64,000 nucleotides of DNA from Granulosicoccus sp947495035 (GCF_050589605.1 NZ_JBNGOO010000001.1); one strand, 5' to 3'; counted from the first letter of the stretch, positions 25,075 to 35,683 are shown. Notes: generated by a model not told the origin, from the sequence alone. Numbers and translations are program-made.

Positions 25075-25763
25075 TCACACCGTCAGATACTGCTTCACCA
25101 GATCTTCACTCAGTGTGTCCATGGCACCCTTGGCAACCACCTCGCCGCGATCCATCAGGACGAAATCGTCGCCGACACGGCGGGCGAAAGGCAGCTTCTG
25201 TTCCACCAGAACCACGGTGAGCCCGATCTCCTTGTTCAGTCGGGTGATGATGGTACCGATGTCGTGTACCACATTCGGCTGTATGCCTTCGGTCGGCTCA
25301 TCCAGCAGCAACAGCTCCGGTTCGGTCACCAGAGCGCGACCAATGGCCAGCTGTTGCTGTTGACCACCGGACAGGTCTCCACCGCGACGTCGCAGCATTT
25401 CCTTGAGTACCGGGAATAGCTCGTACACCAACTCGGGTATGACTTTCGAACCATCGGAGCGGGCCCGCAGACCGGTTCGCAGGTTTTCCTCGACGCTGAG
25501 CAGCGGGAAGATCTGTCGACCTTGCGGCACATAGCCGATACCAACCGCTGCTCGGCCCTCGGCGGCAATTTTCGTGATGTCTCTGTCAGCCAGTTTCATC
25601 GAGCCATTGCGCAGTGGTAGCAGACCGGTGATGCATTGCATCAGGGTGGTCTTGCCGACGCCATTTCTACCCATGATGACGGTACAGGCGCCGGGGGTGA
25701 TCGACAGGCTCAGGTTCTTCAGCGTGTGCGAGGAGCCGTAGTATTGATCGATGTTTTCCAGTG

Positions 25764-25770
<7 letters not shown>
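25075..25770 (-). CDS. urtE: Urea ABC transporter ATPase UrtE
   Basis: This 231-aa ATP-binding subunit has Walker A GRNGVGKTT, the signature LSGGQQQQLA and Walker B LLLLDEPTEGIQP. It belongs to the branched-chain amino acid/urea (LivF-like) group. Together with UrtD it powers urea uptake through UrtB and UrtC. It is last in the urtABCDE operon; its ATG overlaps the end of urtD by 7 bp. The phrase DEPTEGIQPNVV is typical of UrtE rather than LivF. Confidence 0.93.
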
Positions 25771-26611
<841 letters not shown>

Positions 26612-26615
<4 letters not shown>

Positions 26616-27733
26616 GAGACTGCCTGTGAAGATCGTTTGAATTTGAGCAGACCGGCAACGCCCCGTGGCAACAGCAGAGTGACGACCACGAACAGCAGTC
26701 CGAGTGCGAACAGCCAGGCTTCGGGAAAGGCCCCGGTAAACCAGGTCTTGGCATAGTTGACGCCCAGAGCACCCAGCACCGCACCGTACAGCGTACCGCG
26801 CCCACCAATGGCAACCCAGACAACGACCTCGATGGAGTTCAGTGGTGCAAATTCACCGGGGTTGATGATGCCCACTTGCGGCACATACAGTGCGCCGGCG
26901 ACTCCGGCAATCATGGCGGACAGGGCAAACAATGCCAGTTTGACGCTTTCCACGCGGTAGCCGATGAAGCGGGTGCGGTCCTCGGCATCACGGATGGCGA
27001 CAGCCACCTTGCCCAGTCGCGAGCGAAGAATGCTGTCGCACAGCAGGTAGACCAGCAACAGTGCCACGCCGGAGGCGATGAACAGACCCAGACGCACACT
27101 GTCGGAGCGCAGATCGAAGCCGAGCAGTTCACGAAAGTCCGTCAGACCGTTATTGCCACCGAATCCCATTTCGTTGCGAAAGAAAGCCAGCATCAGAGCG
27201 TAGGTCAGCGCCTGGGTAATGATGGACAGATAGACGCCGTTCACCCGCGAGCGGAAGGCGAACCAGCCGAATACGAAGGCCAGCAGGCCGGGAACCATCA
27301 GGATCATCAATGCGGTGAAGGCGAAGTTGTCGAATCCCAGCCAGTACCAGGGCAGTTCCTGCCAATCGAGAAACACCATGAAGTCCGGCAGATCCGGATT
27401 GCCGTAGACACCGCGGTCACCGATCTGTCGCATCAGGTGCATGCCCATGGCATAGCCGCCCAGCGCGAAGAAGGCGGCATGACCCAGGCTCAGAATGCCC
27501 AGATAGCCCCACACCAGATCGACGGCTACTGCCAGAATCGCGTAGGTCAGGTATTTGCCGAGCAGGGTCACCATGTAGTTGCTGACATACAGCGGATGCT
27601 CTGCCGGCAACTGGTTGCACACGGACACGCCGATGATCAGCGCGATCAGCGTCAGTATGAAGATGATGCTGGACAGCCGGGAGCGTTGTGGCCGGATGCT
27701 CGGAATGGGTGCCGATGTCGTTGTATCGCTCAT
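26612..27733 (-). CDS. urtC: Urea ABC transporter permease UrtC
   Basis: This 373-aa inner-membrane permease of the LivM/UrtC family contains LTYAILAVAVDLVWGYLGILSLGHAAFFALGGYAMG (29 of its core residues at about 60-95), the UrtC-like MHLMRQIGDRGVYGNPDLPDF (about 97-117) and a C-terminal conserved stretch with VVWVAIGGRGTLYGAVLGA. Around ten hydrophobic helices are visible. It follows urtB by 2 bp and overlaps urtD by 4 bp. Confidence 0.93.
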
Positions 27734-27735
27734 GA

Positions 27736-29382
27736 TCAGTGTGCCTCCACCGCGCGACCGCGTTGTGGAAAGAGACCTCGAGGACGTTTCTGGATGAACA
27801 TGATGAGAAATACCAGAACCAGAATCTTCGCCAGGATGGCGCCGGCCCAGGGTTCCATGAGTTTGTTGGCAATGCCCAGTGTCATGCCGCTGATGAGGGT
27901 GCCCCAGAGATTGCCGACACCGCCGAAGACCACCACCATGAAGCTGTCAACGATATAGGCCTGACCAAGGTTCGGTCCGACGTTGGTCAACTGTGACAGG
28001 GCAACACCGGCGATTCCTGCAATACCGGCACCGAGGCCGAAGGTCAGGGAATCGATGCGTGAGGAAGGCACACCCATGGCACGCGCCATGGAACGATTCT
28101 GGCTCACGGCACGAACTTCCAGGCCGAATCGTGTGCGTTTCAGCAGCATCAGCAGCAGTCCGAACACGATCAGGCAGAAGGCCAGTATGTAGAGTCGGTT
28201 GAGTGTCAGACTCAGAACGCTGTTGACTTCCAGTACGCCACTCATGAAGGCAGGATTGGCCACCGGTACATTCTGTGAGGAAATGAAGGTGCGAACCAGT
28301 TGTTGCAGTATCAGGCTGATGCCGAAGGTGGCCAGCAGCGTTTCCAGCGGACGACCATAGAGAAAACGGATGACGCTGCGTTCGATCAGGATGCCGATCA
28401 TGCCGGTAAACAGGAATGCCACGGGAATGGACAGCAGCAAGGAGAGTCCCAGGTTGTTCGGCATCAGTTGCTGCATGGCCCAGGTGCAGTAGGCGCCGAG
28501 CATGATCAGTTCGCCGTGGGCCATGTTGATCACACCCATGACGCCGAAGCTGATGGCCAGGCCGATGGCTGCCAGTACCAGCACCGAGCCGAGGCTGAGT
28601 CCGAAGAACACGGTTTCTGCCTGCGCATACAGGCGTACCCTGGCAGCCTGATCCCGGGCAATTTCCCCGGCCAGTGTCTTGACGCTTTCGTCGGCATCAC
28701 TCTCGGCCATTGTCTGCACCAGTGAGCGGCTGCCGTTGGACAGATCGTCATTCAGTGTCTGCAGCGCCTGGCGTCGTGCATCGGCCTCGGGAGAGAGGGC
28801 CAGCTTGCGTGCCTGCAGAGAGAGCAGGGCAGTACGTACCTTGTCATCGCTTTCGCTGTCCAGCAATTCCTGCAGCGTGGTGTCGGGCAGCGCCTCCGGT
28901 GTGTCCATCAGGTCGTTGATGGCGGCCAGACGTTCGATCGGATCTGCGGATCGCAGTCCCAGCGCGGCAATCAGCGAGCGCAGGTGACCTCGCAGCTGAT
29001 TGGTGACCTTGAGTCGTGAAAGCTTGCGTTTGCGATCACTGCCCAGGTCGTTCTGCCTGTCCAGGGACTGCATGCTGTATTCGCGGCCCTGTGCAGTGGC
29101 CCAGACAATGGTGTCGGTATCCTTGTGCAGCATGAGGTCGCCCTCGAGAATACCGTTGAGCAGCTCGCGCGTGTCATCACGTCCGAGCGCGGCCAGTTCA
29201 TCGAGGGCATCGGTTCGCTGGGTACCCCTGCCTTCGACAAATTGCGTGAACAGGTCGTCCAGTTCCTCGATGCCGGTCCGGACTTCGGCGCCTGCGGTAT
29301 TGATGCTGCAAGCGGCTGCCAGAATCGTCAGCAGGGTGGCTGCACGAATCAGTCGCTGTAATGCGTGGAGTGGCGGTGACAT
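27736..29382 (-). CDS. urtB: Urea ABC transporter permease UrtB
   Basis: This 548-aa permease has a signal-like N terminus (LIRAATLLTILAAACSINTAGA), then an extracytoplasmic helical region of about 220 residues typical of UrtB, then the LivH-like membrane domain. The latter shows LAIGLAISFGVMGVINMAHGEL-type sequence (near residue 275), NRSMARAMGVPSSRIDSL and GNLWGTLISGMTLG. The ATG at 29382 was chosen for the signal-like N terminus; the frame extends upstream to 29454 without a good start. A perfect stem-loop lies between it and urtA. Confidence 0.92.
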   Translation of the reverse strand: MSPPLHALQRLIRAATLLTILAAACSINTAGAEVRTGIEELDDLFTQFVEGRGTQRTDALDELAALGRDDTRELLNGILEGDLMLHKDTDTIVWATAQGREYSMQSLDRQNDLGSDRKRKLSRLKVTNQLRGHLRSLIAALGLRSADPIERLAAINDLMDTPEALPDTTLQELLDSESDDKVRTALLSLQARKLALSPEADARRQALQTLNDDLSNGSRSLVQTMAESDADESVKTLAGEIARDQAARVRLYAQAETVFFGLSLGSVLVLAAIGLAISFGVMGVINMAHGELIMLGAYCTWAMQQLMPNNLGLSLLLSIPVAFLFTGMIGILIERSVIRFLYGRPLETLLATFGISLILQQLVRTFISSQNVPVANPAFMSGVLEVNSVLSLTLNRLYILAFCLIVFGLLLMLLKRTRFGLEVRAVSQNRSMARAMGVPSSRIDSLTFGLGAGIAGIAGVALSQLTNVGPNLGQAYIVDSFMVVVFGGVGNLWGTLISGMTLGIANKLMEPWAGAILAKILVLVFLIMFIQKRPRGLFPQRGRAVEAH

Positions 29383-29419
29383 GACTGCGTTCGGTCTCCT
29401 GGGAAATGGGACGACGGGA

Positions 29420-29445
29420 GCCGGGTCAGCACAGGCTGACCCGGC
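29420..29445 (-). promoter_or_regulatory. Intercistronic stem-loop between urtA and urtB
   Basis: A perfect 11-bp stem (gccgggtcagc with gctgacccggc) closes a 4-base loop. It lies 8 bp after the urtA stop and before urtB. Such hairpins after binding-protein genes often stabilise the upstream mRNA or cause partial termination, giving more receptor than permease. There is no U-run, so partial stabilisation is the more likely role. Confidence 0.75.
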
Positions 29446-29453
29446 GAGGGGCA

Positions 29454-30752
29454 TTACAGGTTCTGACCGGAACAGACGTTGGTCGTCACGTTGTAGTTAC
29501 CGCAGGACAGAGGTGCGCGCCAGTCGGAGATGATCTCCTTGGAGCTGTCCAGAAAGTCTGACCAGGCATCGCCTGCTACCAGACCGGGTGTTTCCCAGAC
29601 GATTTCGAACTGGCCGTCATCCTGGATCTCGCCGATCAGCACCGGCTTGGTGATGTGATGGTTGGGCATCATGGCGGAATAGCCACCGGACAGGTTTGGC
29701 ACCGAGACACCGATGATGGCATCCTGGACCGCAGCAGCATCAGTGGTGCCGGCTTTCTCGACCGCCTTCACCCACATGTTGAAGCCGATGTAATGGGCTT
29801 CCATCGGATCATTGGTGACGCGATCTTCATCACCGGTGAACTCGATCCAGCTGTCGATGAAGTCATCGTTGACCTCGGCATCGACACTCATGAAGTAGTT
29901 CCAGGCAGCCAGGTGACCGACCAGAGGGGCCGTGTCGAAACCGGACAGCTCTTCTTCACCAACCGAGAAGGCAACGACCGGGATGTCTTCGGCAGAGATA
30001 CCCTGATTGCCCAGCTCCTTGTAGAAAGGCACATTGGCGTCACCATTGACGGTGGAGACCACAGCTGTCTTCTTGCCCTCGGAACCGAAGCGCTTGATAT
30101 CGGCAACGATGGACTGCCAGTCAGCATGTCCGAAAGGCGTGTAGTTGATCATGATGTCCTCGTCGCTGACGCCACTGGCTTTCAGGTAGGCCTCGAGGAT
30201 CTTGTTGGTGGTGCGCGGGTATACATAGTCGGTGCCCGCCAGTACCCAGCGCTCGACGCCGATGTCATTGGCCAGGTAGTCGACTGCCGGAATGGCCTGC
30301 TGGTTGGGAGCTGCGCCGGTGTAGAACACGTTCTTCGAAGATTCCTCGCCTTCATATTGCACGGGATAGAACAGCAGGCTGTTCAGTTCCTCGAAGACCG
30401 GCAGAACCGATTTTCTGGATACGGATGTCCAGGCGCCGAAAGTGGCGACTACACCTTCCTGCTCGATCAGCTCACGCGCCTTTTCGGCAAACAGAGGCCA
30501 GTCGGAGGCAGGGTCGACGACAACTGCTTCGAGTTGCTTGCCCAGCAGGCCACCGTTGGCATTCTGCTCATCGATGAGCATCAGCATGGTGTCTTTCAGT
30601 GTGGTTTCCGAAATCGCCATGGTGCCCGATAGCGAATGCAGGACGCCTACCTTGATGGTGTCGTCCTGTGCGTGCAGTGAAAGACTCAACCCGGCCAGGC
30701 CGATGCCTGCCATGGCTGCGAGTGAACGTCGTGAATTACGTTTGAACAGCAT
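29454..30752 (-). CDS. urtA: Urea ABC transporter substrate-binding protein UrtA
   Basis: This 432-aa periplasmic receptor has a basic N terminus and signal peptide (LFKRNSRRSLAAMAGIGLAG, cleavage near LHAQ). UrtA hallmarks follow: DTIKVGVLHSLSGTMAISE, EAVVVDPASDWPLFAEKA, FYPVQYEGEESSKNVFYTGA. ATG 30752 has AGGG upstream at a reasonable distance; the frame extends further but without a good start. It heads the urt operon, and upstream lies a sigma-54-like promoter. No urease genes are in the window. Confidence 0.95.
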   Translation of the reverse strand: MLFKRNSRRSLAAMAGIGLAGLSLSLHAQDDTIKVGVLHSLSGTMAISETTLKDTMLMLIDEQNANGGLLGKQLEAVVVDPASDWPLFAEKARELIEQEGVVATFGAWTSVSRKSVLPVFEELNSLLFYPVQYEGEESSKNVFYTGAAPNQQAIPAVDYLANDIGVERWVLAGTDYVYPRTTNKILEAYLKASGVSDEDIMINYTPFGHADWQSIVADIKRFGSEGKKTAVVSTVNGDANVPFYKELGNQGISAEDIPVVAFSVGEEELSGFDTAPLVGHLAAWNYFMSVDAEVNDDFIDSWIEFTGDEDRVTNDPMEAHYIGFNMWVKAVEKAGTTDAAAVQDAIIGVSVPNLSGGYSAMMPNHHITKPVLIGEIQDDGQFEIVWETPGLVAGDAWSDFLDSSKEIISDWRAPLSCGNYNVTTNVCSGQNL

Positions 30753-30816
30753 GCGAATGTTATCCCTGTAAAGTTGGCAGAAAAATGTGTTCATTCTTGA
30801 ACAGCTGCCACTGTTA

Positions 30817-30834
30817 CTACAGGGACTGTGCCAA
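30817..30834 (-). promoter_or_regulatory. Candidate sigma-54 promoter of urtABCDE
   Basis: Read on the minus strand the sequence is TTGGCACAGTCCCTGTAG. The -24 element TGGCAC matches the sigma-54 consensus and the spacing is correct; the -12 element has TG but T instead of C (CTGT for TTGC). It lies about 65 bp upstream of urtA. Two GCACCACA direct repeats further upstream (about 30905-30940) could be activator sites. Urea uptake is commonly under NtrC and sigma-54 control. Confidence 0.45.
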
Positions 30835-30966
30835 GCTGAAAAACTCTTTAAATTCAACAGCTTGCTTATCGAGTAACGTGGGCTGGCGGATTTATCGCTC
30901 CATTGTGGTGCGCTTCATGCGCTTTTGTGGTGCCTTTCGGTATGGGTGTTGACTTGCAGTATTGTG

Positions 30967-32787
30967 CTATTCGACGGTGACACTCTTGGCCAGGTTGCGC
31001 GGCTGGTCGATATCGCGTTCCATCAGAACGGCACTGTGATAGGCCAGCAGCTGCAGGGCAATGCCGGCGATGACGGGTTGCAGTAATGGTTCGACCTGAG
31101 GAATGTGAATCACCTCGTCACTGAGTTCGCGAATGCGGGGGTGGTCGGCGTCGGTCACGGCGATGACCGGAGCCCCTCGAGTGCGAATTTCCTCCAGCGT
31201 CGACAGCGACTTGTGCAGCAGTTCATCGTTGGGCAACATGACGATACAGGGTGTGTGACTGCTGATCAGGGCGAGGGGGCCATGCTTGAGTTCCGACGAT
31301 GGATAGGCTTCGGCATGGATATAGGAAATCTCCTTGAGCTTCTGGGCACCCTCGAGTGCCACCGGGTAGGCACTTGTGCGGCCGAGGAAGAAGGCGCTGT
31401 GGGCAGTCACCAGCATGGGGGCCAGGCTGGCAATGGCGGGTTCCAGTGCCAGTGTTTCGCGGACCTTGTCAGGCAGACCCTGCAGGGCTTCGACCAGTGC
31501 ATTGCCGCGCTGTGGTGAGACATCGCGCAGGCGACCCAGCATCAGGGCCAGCAGGGCAAAGACCGTCAGCATGCTGGTGTAGGCCTTGGTGGAGGCTACC
31601 GATACTTCAGGCCCGGCGTGCATGTAGATGCCACCATCGACTTCCCGCGCGATGGTGCTGCCGACACTGTTGACGATCCCCAGTACATGGCCACCCTTGC
31701 GACGAATCTCGCGCAAGGCGGCCAGCGTGTCGAAGGTTTCGCCGGACTGGCTGACGGCAATATAGAGCGTCTCCGGTTCCACGACCGGGTTGCGGTAGCG
31801 GAATTCGGCGGCCGCCTCGGCGCTGACCGGCAGGCGCGCCAGTTGCTCGATCATGTGCGCACCCGACATGCCGGCATAGAAGGCCGAACCGCAGCCGAGG
31901 ATCTTGATGCGGCGGATATTGAGCAGTTCACGTGGCGCCAGATTGAGGCCGCCCAGATGCGCCGTGGAGAAGCGTGTGTCCAGGCGTCCACTGAGCGTGC
32001 GTTCCACCACGTCGGCCTGGTCGCGGATTTCCCGGTGCAGATAATGTGCATAGCCCCCCTTGTCATAGTCGGCCAGCACACCACTGAGCTGCGTCGTGTT
32101 CTTCTGGCTCGGGCGGGCATCCAGGGTCGTCACCTGAAAGCCACGGGGTGTCATTTCCGCGACCTCGCCATCATCCAGATGCACGATCTCGCGTGTATGT
32201 CTTGCCAGTGCCGACATGTCGGAGGCGGCCAGCATCTCGCCGTCACCGATCCCCAGAATCACCGGGCTACCCAGTCGCGCCACGACGACGGTGTCCGGTG
32301 CCTCTCGATCGATGGCGGCCAGACCATAGGTTCCCTGGATACGCGGCAGCACGGTGCGCATGGCGTCGATCAGCGAGCCGTCGAATGCGCCCAGCAGATG
32401 GGCCAGTACTTCGCTGTCGGTCTCCGAGCTGAAACTGACGCCCTCGGCCATCAGTTGCGCGCGCAGCACATCGGCGTTCTCGATGATGCCGTTGTGGGCG
32501 ACAGCGATTCGCAGCTCACTGTCCGTGTGCGGGTGTGCGTTTTCGTCCGTTGGAGCACCGTGAGTGGCCCAGCGGGTATGGCCGATGCCGCATTGTCCGG
32601 CGGTGGTTTCCGGCAAGCGCTGACGGAGAATGGATATCTTGCCGGCAGCCTTCCAGCAGCGGATCCGTTTGCGGTGCAGCAGCGCAATGCCGGCCGAGTC
32701 GTAACCGCGATACTCCAGCCGGTGCAGACCGTCCAGAAGGATAGGGGCGGCTTCCTGGCTGCCGGTATAAGCGATGATTCCGCACAT
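30967..32787 (-). CDS. glmS: Glutamine-fructose-6-phosphate aminotransferase (isomerizing)
   Basis: GlmS makes glucosamine-6-phosphate, the first step to UDP-GlcNAc for peptidoglycan and lipopolysaccharide. The 606-aa length is typical. The N-terminal glutaminase begins MCGIIAYTGSQEA with the nucleophile Cys2, followed by HTRWATHG. Two SIS sugar-isomerase domains follow, with GCGSAFYAG, AVSQSGETFDTLAA and EKEL-type SELKHGPLALI, and the end KSVTVE is the conserved C-terminal tail. No glmS ribozyme is evident upstream, as expected for a Gram-negative. Confidence 0.97.
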   Translation of the reverse strand: MCGIIAYTGSQEAAPILLDGLHRLEYRGYDSAGIALLHRKRIRCWKAAGKISILRQRLPETTAGQCGIGHTRWATHGAPTDENAHPHTDSELRIAVAHNGIIENADVLRAQLMAEGVSFSSETDSEVLAHLLGAFDGSLIDAMRTVLPRIQGTYGLAAIDREAPDTVVVARLGSPVILGIGDGEMLAASDMSALARHTREIVHLDDGEVAEMTPRGFQVTTLDARPSQKNTTQLSGVLADYDKGGYAHYLHREIRDQADVVERTLSGRLDTRFSTAHLGGLNLAPRELLNIRRIKILGCGSAFYAGMSGAHMIEQLARLPVSAEAAAEFRYRNPVVEPETLYIAVSQSGETFDTLAALREIRRKGGHVLGIVNSVGSTIAREVDGGIYMHAGPEVSVASTKAYTSMLTVFALLALMLGRLRDVSPQRGNALVEALQGLPDKVRETLALEPAIASLAPMLVTAHSAFFLGRTSAYPVALEGAQKLKEISYIHAEAYPSSELKHGPLALISSHTPCIVMLPNDELLHKSLSTLEEIRTRGAPVIAVTDADHPRIRELSDEVIHIPQVEPLLQPVIAGIALQLLAYHSAVLMERDIDQPRNLAKSVTVE

Positions 32788-32837
32788 AGCGAGTGTCTTT
32801 GCCTGTTGAAAGGGAGTCGGTGGTGTGTGGGTCGTGC

Positions 32838-33122
32838 TCAGCCGTAGATGGTGCGCCGGATCTGGCGCTCTGTCAGCGGGTCGAGTTTGAAGCGTCGATG
32901 TTCGAGTTCAGCCGCGATCATCTGATAGATCTGCGCGTTCGCCAGTCCTGCCTTCTGCAGTTCATAATGGCGGCGCTGGATGAATGCGGCGCTGGACTCA
33001 TCGTAGAAGGCCAGCACTTCCTCGATCAGGCGGGTGGCCTGTGTCGGTGTCAGGTCGTTCTGCCGGCACAGGTGATCAACCAGTTCAGCGGGTACAGGGG
33101 GGGAGATCATGTCGCGCATCAT
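32838..33122 (-). CDS. Small conserved protein of unknown function
   Basis: This 94-aa protein is helical with no signal peptide. It has the phrases LTPTQATRLIEEVLAFYDE, FIQRRHYELQKAGLANAQIY and the ending LTERQIRRTIYG, which I recall as common in small uncharacterised proteobacterial proteins. The helix pattern hints at DNA or protein binding, but no domain can be named. It lies 50 bp upstream of glmS on the same strand and divergently from alkB. Confidence 0.65.
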   Translation of the reverse strand: MMRDMISPPVPAELVDHLCRQNDLTPTQATRLIEEVLAFYDESSAAFIQRRHYELQKAGLANAQIYQMIAAELEHRRFKLDPLTERQIRRTIYG

Positions 33123-33190
33123 CTTGAATGCGTGGAGTGAAGTCCAATATTATGCCCGTTGCCGGGCAGGAAATGAAGAAAGCATCGATG

Positions 33191-33817
33191 ATGAGAGATC
33201 TGTTCGCCTCAGACACCGTGGACATCTGTCCCGGCATGGTGTTGCTTCGGCAGTTTGTCGATACGGCCGAGCTGCAGCCGGAGCTCGAGTCGATCCTGAC
33301 GGTCTCACCGCTGCGTCGCATGCAGACGAGTCGCGGCTTCTACCTGTCTGTGCAGAGCAGCAATTGCGGGCAGTTGGGCTGGGTATCGGACAGGCAGGGC
33401 TATCGCTACAGCACGCTGGATCCGCTGACAGGCCAATCCTGGCCGGCGATGCCAAAGGCCTTTCGAGCGCTGGCGCAGCACGCTGCCGAGTGCGCGGGGT
33501 TTCCGGGTTTCATGCCGGATGGTTGCCTGATCAACCAGTATCAGCCGGGAGCTCAGATGGGTGCGCATCAGGATCGGGACGAGGCTGATGCAGACGCCCC
33601 CATCGTTTCCGTGTCGATGGGTATAGATGCACGCTTTTTCGTGACGGGACCCGAACGACGCGGCCGCTCAAGCGCTGTAGACTTGAGTGATGGTGATGTC
33701 GTCGTATTCGGTGGGCCGGCGCGTCATCACTATCATGGTGTGAGAAAACTGAAGTTTTCCGAACATCCGCGCTTTGGTGCGGTGCGCTGGAATCTGACCT
33801 TTCGCAAGGCAGGCTGA
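33191..33817 (+). CDS. alkB: Alkylated DNA repair dioxygenase AlkB
   Basis: AlkB removes methyl groups from 1-methyladenine and 3-methylcytosine using Fe(II), oxygen and 2-oxoglutarate. From the chosen ATG the protein is 208 aa and collinear with E. coli AlkB (MRDLF start, NCGQLGWVSDRQGYRYS, PWPAMP-like SWPAMPKAF, DGCLINQYQPGAQM). Iron ligands are His126 and Asp128 (HQDRDE) and His182 (YHGV). Arg199 and Arg205 in RWNLTFR bind 2-oxoglutarate. ATGs at 33173 and 33188 are also possible starts. No ada gene is adjacent. Confidence 0.93.
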   Translation: MRDLFASDTVDICPGMVLLRQFVDTAELQPELESILTVSPLRRMQTSRGFYLSVQSSNCGQLGWVSDRQGYRYSTLDPLTGQSWPAMPKAFRALAQHAAECAGFPGFMPDGCLINQYQPGAQMGAHQDRDEADADAPIVSVSMGIDARFFVTGPERRGRSSAVDLSDGDVVVFGGPARHHYHGVRKLKFSEHPRFGAVRWNLTFRKAG

Positions 33818-33871
33818 TGGCAGGATGGACAGGTGACAGAGGGCATGGTGAAGGCAGAGGAAGGTAGTCGG

Positions 33872-34666
33872 ATGCGGCAGGTAATGGCCGGTGCACCGTT
33901 GCTCGTGCACCGTGTAGCTGTTGCCGTGTGGCTGCTCGGCGCTGTCATCGTTCTCGGACAGCTGCCCTCGGTTGCTGCAGCGACGCTGGAAGCATTGCCG
34001 GATCAGGTGCTGGAGCCCGGCCAGCAGTTGCAGCTGCCGCTGCAGATTCGCCAGGAACAGGGCCCTCGCATCGAGATCAGTCTGGGGGTCTCCCCGCCAG
34101 GGGCGAGTCTGGAGCTGCAGGATGACGGACAGTTGCAGCTGCAGTGGCAGCCAGGACCGGATATGCCGCCGGAGACCATGGTCGAACTGCTGGTACGCGA
34201 TGTGGATTCCAATGTGTACCTGGATAGCGTGTTTGTCGTGATCCGGCGACCCGATGTCAATCCGCGACCGGATGGCGGGCCTGGTACCGGCGTGATGGCG
34301 CCAGAACCGTCTACCGAAGTATTGCCGGATGGCTCGCTCGATGCGCCGGTGCTGGACGTTCTGCCCAATCAGGTGGTCAGCGCTGGTCGAACCGTCACAT
34401 TGAAGGTCTTTGCGAGTCTGCCCGGTGAGTTCGATCCGGTACTGCAGATTGATCGACTGCCACGCAATGCCAGTTTCGAGGCCAATGAAGAGGGCGGGCG
34501 CACGTTTCGCTGGGAAACCGGGGACAACGACCAGGGCGAGCATCTGTTTCGTTTCACGGCATTCAATCCACGTGCGCCCGAGCAGCGCTCCGTACAGGAA
34601 GTACTGATGGTGGTGGGTGATCCGTCATTGAAAGTGACCTTGCCTCAACCGACGCCGAGCGATTAG
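33872..34666 (+). CDS. Exported protein with two Ig-like (putative cadherin/He_PIG type) modules
   Basis: This 264-aa protein has a signal peptide (VAVAVWLLGAVIVLGQLPSVAAA). Two similar modules follow: LEALPDQVLEPGQQLQLPLQI to about residue 130, and LDVLPNQVVSAGRTVTLKVF to about 255, joined by a Pro-rich linker (RRPDVNPRPDGGPGTG). Each module begins with the same phrase (L-x-x-LP-x-Q-V), the mark of duplicated Ig-like putative-Ig repeats often found in surface proteins. ATG 33872 has a strong GAGGAAGG upstream. Function unknown; probably envelope or adhesion related. Confidence 0.65.
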   Translation: MRQVMAGAPLLVHRVAVAVWLLGAVIVLGQLPSVAAATLEALPDQVLEPGQQLQLPLQIRQEQGPRIEISLGVSPPGASLELQDDGQLQLQWQPGPDMPPETMVELLVRDVDSNVYLDSVFVVIRRPDVNPRPDGGPGTGVMAPEPSTEVLPDGSLDAPVLDVLPNQVVSAGRTVTLKVFASLPGEFDPVLQIDRLPRNASFEANEEGGRTFRWETGDNDQGEHLFRFTAFNPRAPEQRSVQEVLMVVGDPSLKVTLPQPTPSD

Positions 34667-34732
34667 GCCGTGGCCTGAGGGGTTGTCATTGGTGTAAGCT
34701 GCAGTACCGTGCATGGCAGAACCTGAAAACCC

Positions 34733-35647
34733 TTGGAGCGTTTCGACAAGCAGTCTGACAACGTCAAGGGTGCGCTGATCCTGATGCTGGCAGCCTTCGG
34801 CTTTTCCATGATGGTGACGATGATCAAGCTGGCTGGCCAGCACCTGCCGGTGGCCCAGATCCTGTTCGTGAGACAGCTGGGCATGACACTGATGCTGGGG
34901 CCGGTGCTGTTCAAATCCTTTCCCGGGGCGTTTCACACAGGGCAACTGCCGTTGCAATTTGCCCGGATTGCGTTGGCACTCGTTGCCATGAGCTGCGGGT
35001 TCACTGCCGTGATTCACATGCCTCTGGCCGAGGCGACGGCCATCGCCTTTGCCAAGAGTTTCTTCGTCACGATCTTCGCGGTTCTCATTCTCAAGGAAGT
35101 GGTCGGTCTGTATCGCTGGAGCGCGGTGATCGTGGGCTTTCTCGGCGTCATGGTCATGCTCAGACCCGGCGCCGAAGGTTTCAGCATCTACGGGGTGATG
35201 GCTCTGGTCGGTGCGGCCTGCGCCGGGCTGGTCATGGTGATCATACGGCTGCTGTCGCGTACGGATCCGCCCAGCACCATCCTCGCTTTTCAGGCCATCG
35301 GCGTGGGACTTGTCATGGCCATTCCCGCCTTCATCCAGTGGGTACCACCTACACCCGGCGAATGGGCCTTGCTGGCAGGTATCGGCGTGGTGTCCTATTA
35401 TTCCCAGAAGGCCAATATCTACGCCTTCTCCTATGGAGAGGCCTCGCTGCTGGCTTCGCTGGATTATGTGCGTCTGATCTACGCGACCCTGTTTGGCTGG
35501 CTGCTGTTCAGCGAATTGCCTGGCGTCAGCACCTGGGTCGGGGCAGGCATCATCGTGACTGCCTCCATCTATACGGTGCATCGCGAGTCCCGGCGCAAGC
35601 AGCATCTGGCCAGTGGGCCAAGTGGGCGTGGCTTCAGCAGCCATTAG
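34733..35647 (+). CDS. DMT-superfamily permease (two EamA domains)
   Basis: This 304-aa protein has ten hydrophobic helices in two EamA repeats: the first from ALILMLAAFGFSMMVTMIKL, the second from GVMALVGAACAGLVMVIIRL to the C terminus. FVRQLGMTLML and YSQKANIYAFSYGEASLLASLDYVRLIYA-like segments are typical of the RhaT/S-adenosylmethionine-type exporters. The start is TTG without a clear ribosome site. The substrate cannot be told; relatives move amino acids or metabolites. Confidence 0.82.
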   Translation: MERFDKQSDNVKGALILMLAAFGFSMMVTMIKLAGQHLPVAQILFVRQLGMTLMLGPVLFKSFPGAFHTGQLPLQFARIALALVAMSCGFTAVIHMPLAEATAIAFAKSFFVTIFAVLILKEVVGLYRWSAVIVGFLGVMVMLRPGAEGFSIYGVMALVGAACAGLVMVIIRLLSRTDPPSTILAFQAIGVGLVMAIPAFIQWVPPTPGEWALLAGIGVVSYYSQKANIYAFSYGEASLLASLDYVRLIYATLFGWLLFSELPGVSTWVGAGIIVTASIYTVHRESRRKQHLASGPSGRGFSSH

Positions 35648-35683
35648 TCGGTCAGGGTGTCTGTCACGGGGTCAATCAGGAGA

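Noticed and set aside
26876..27958. 360-codon plus-strand frame opposite urtC/urtB
   Set aside because: Antisense to clear permease genes, rich in His/Gln/Arg and without motifs.
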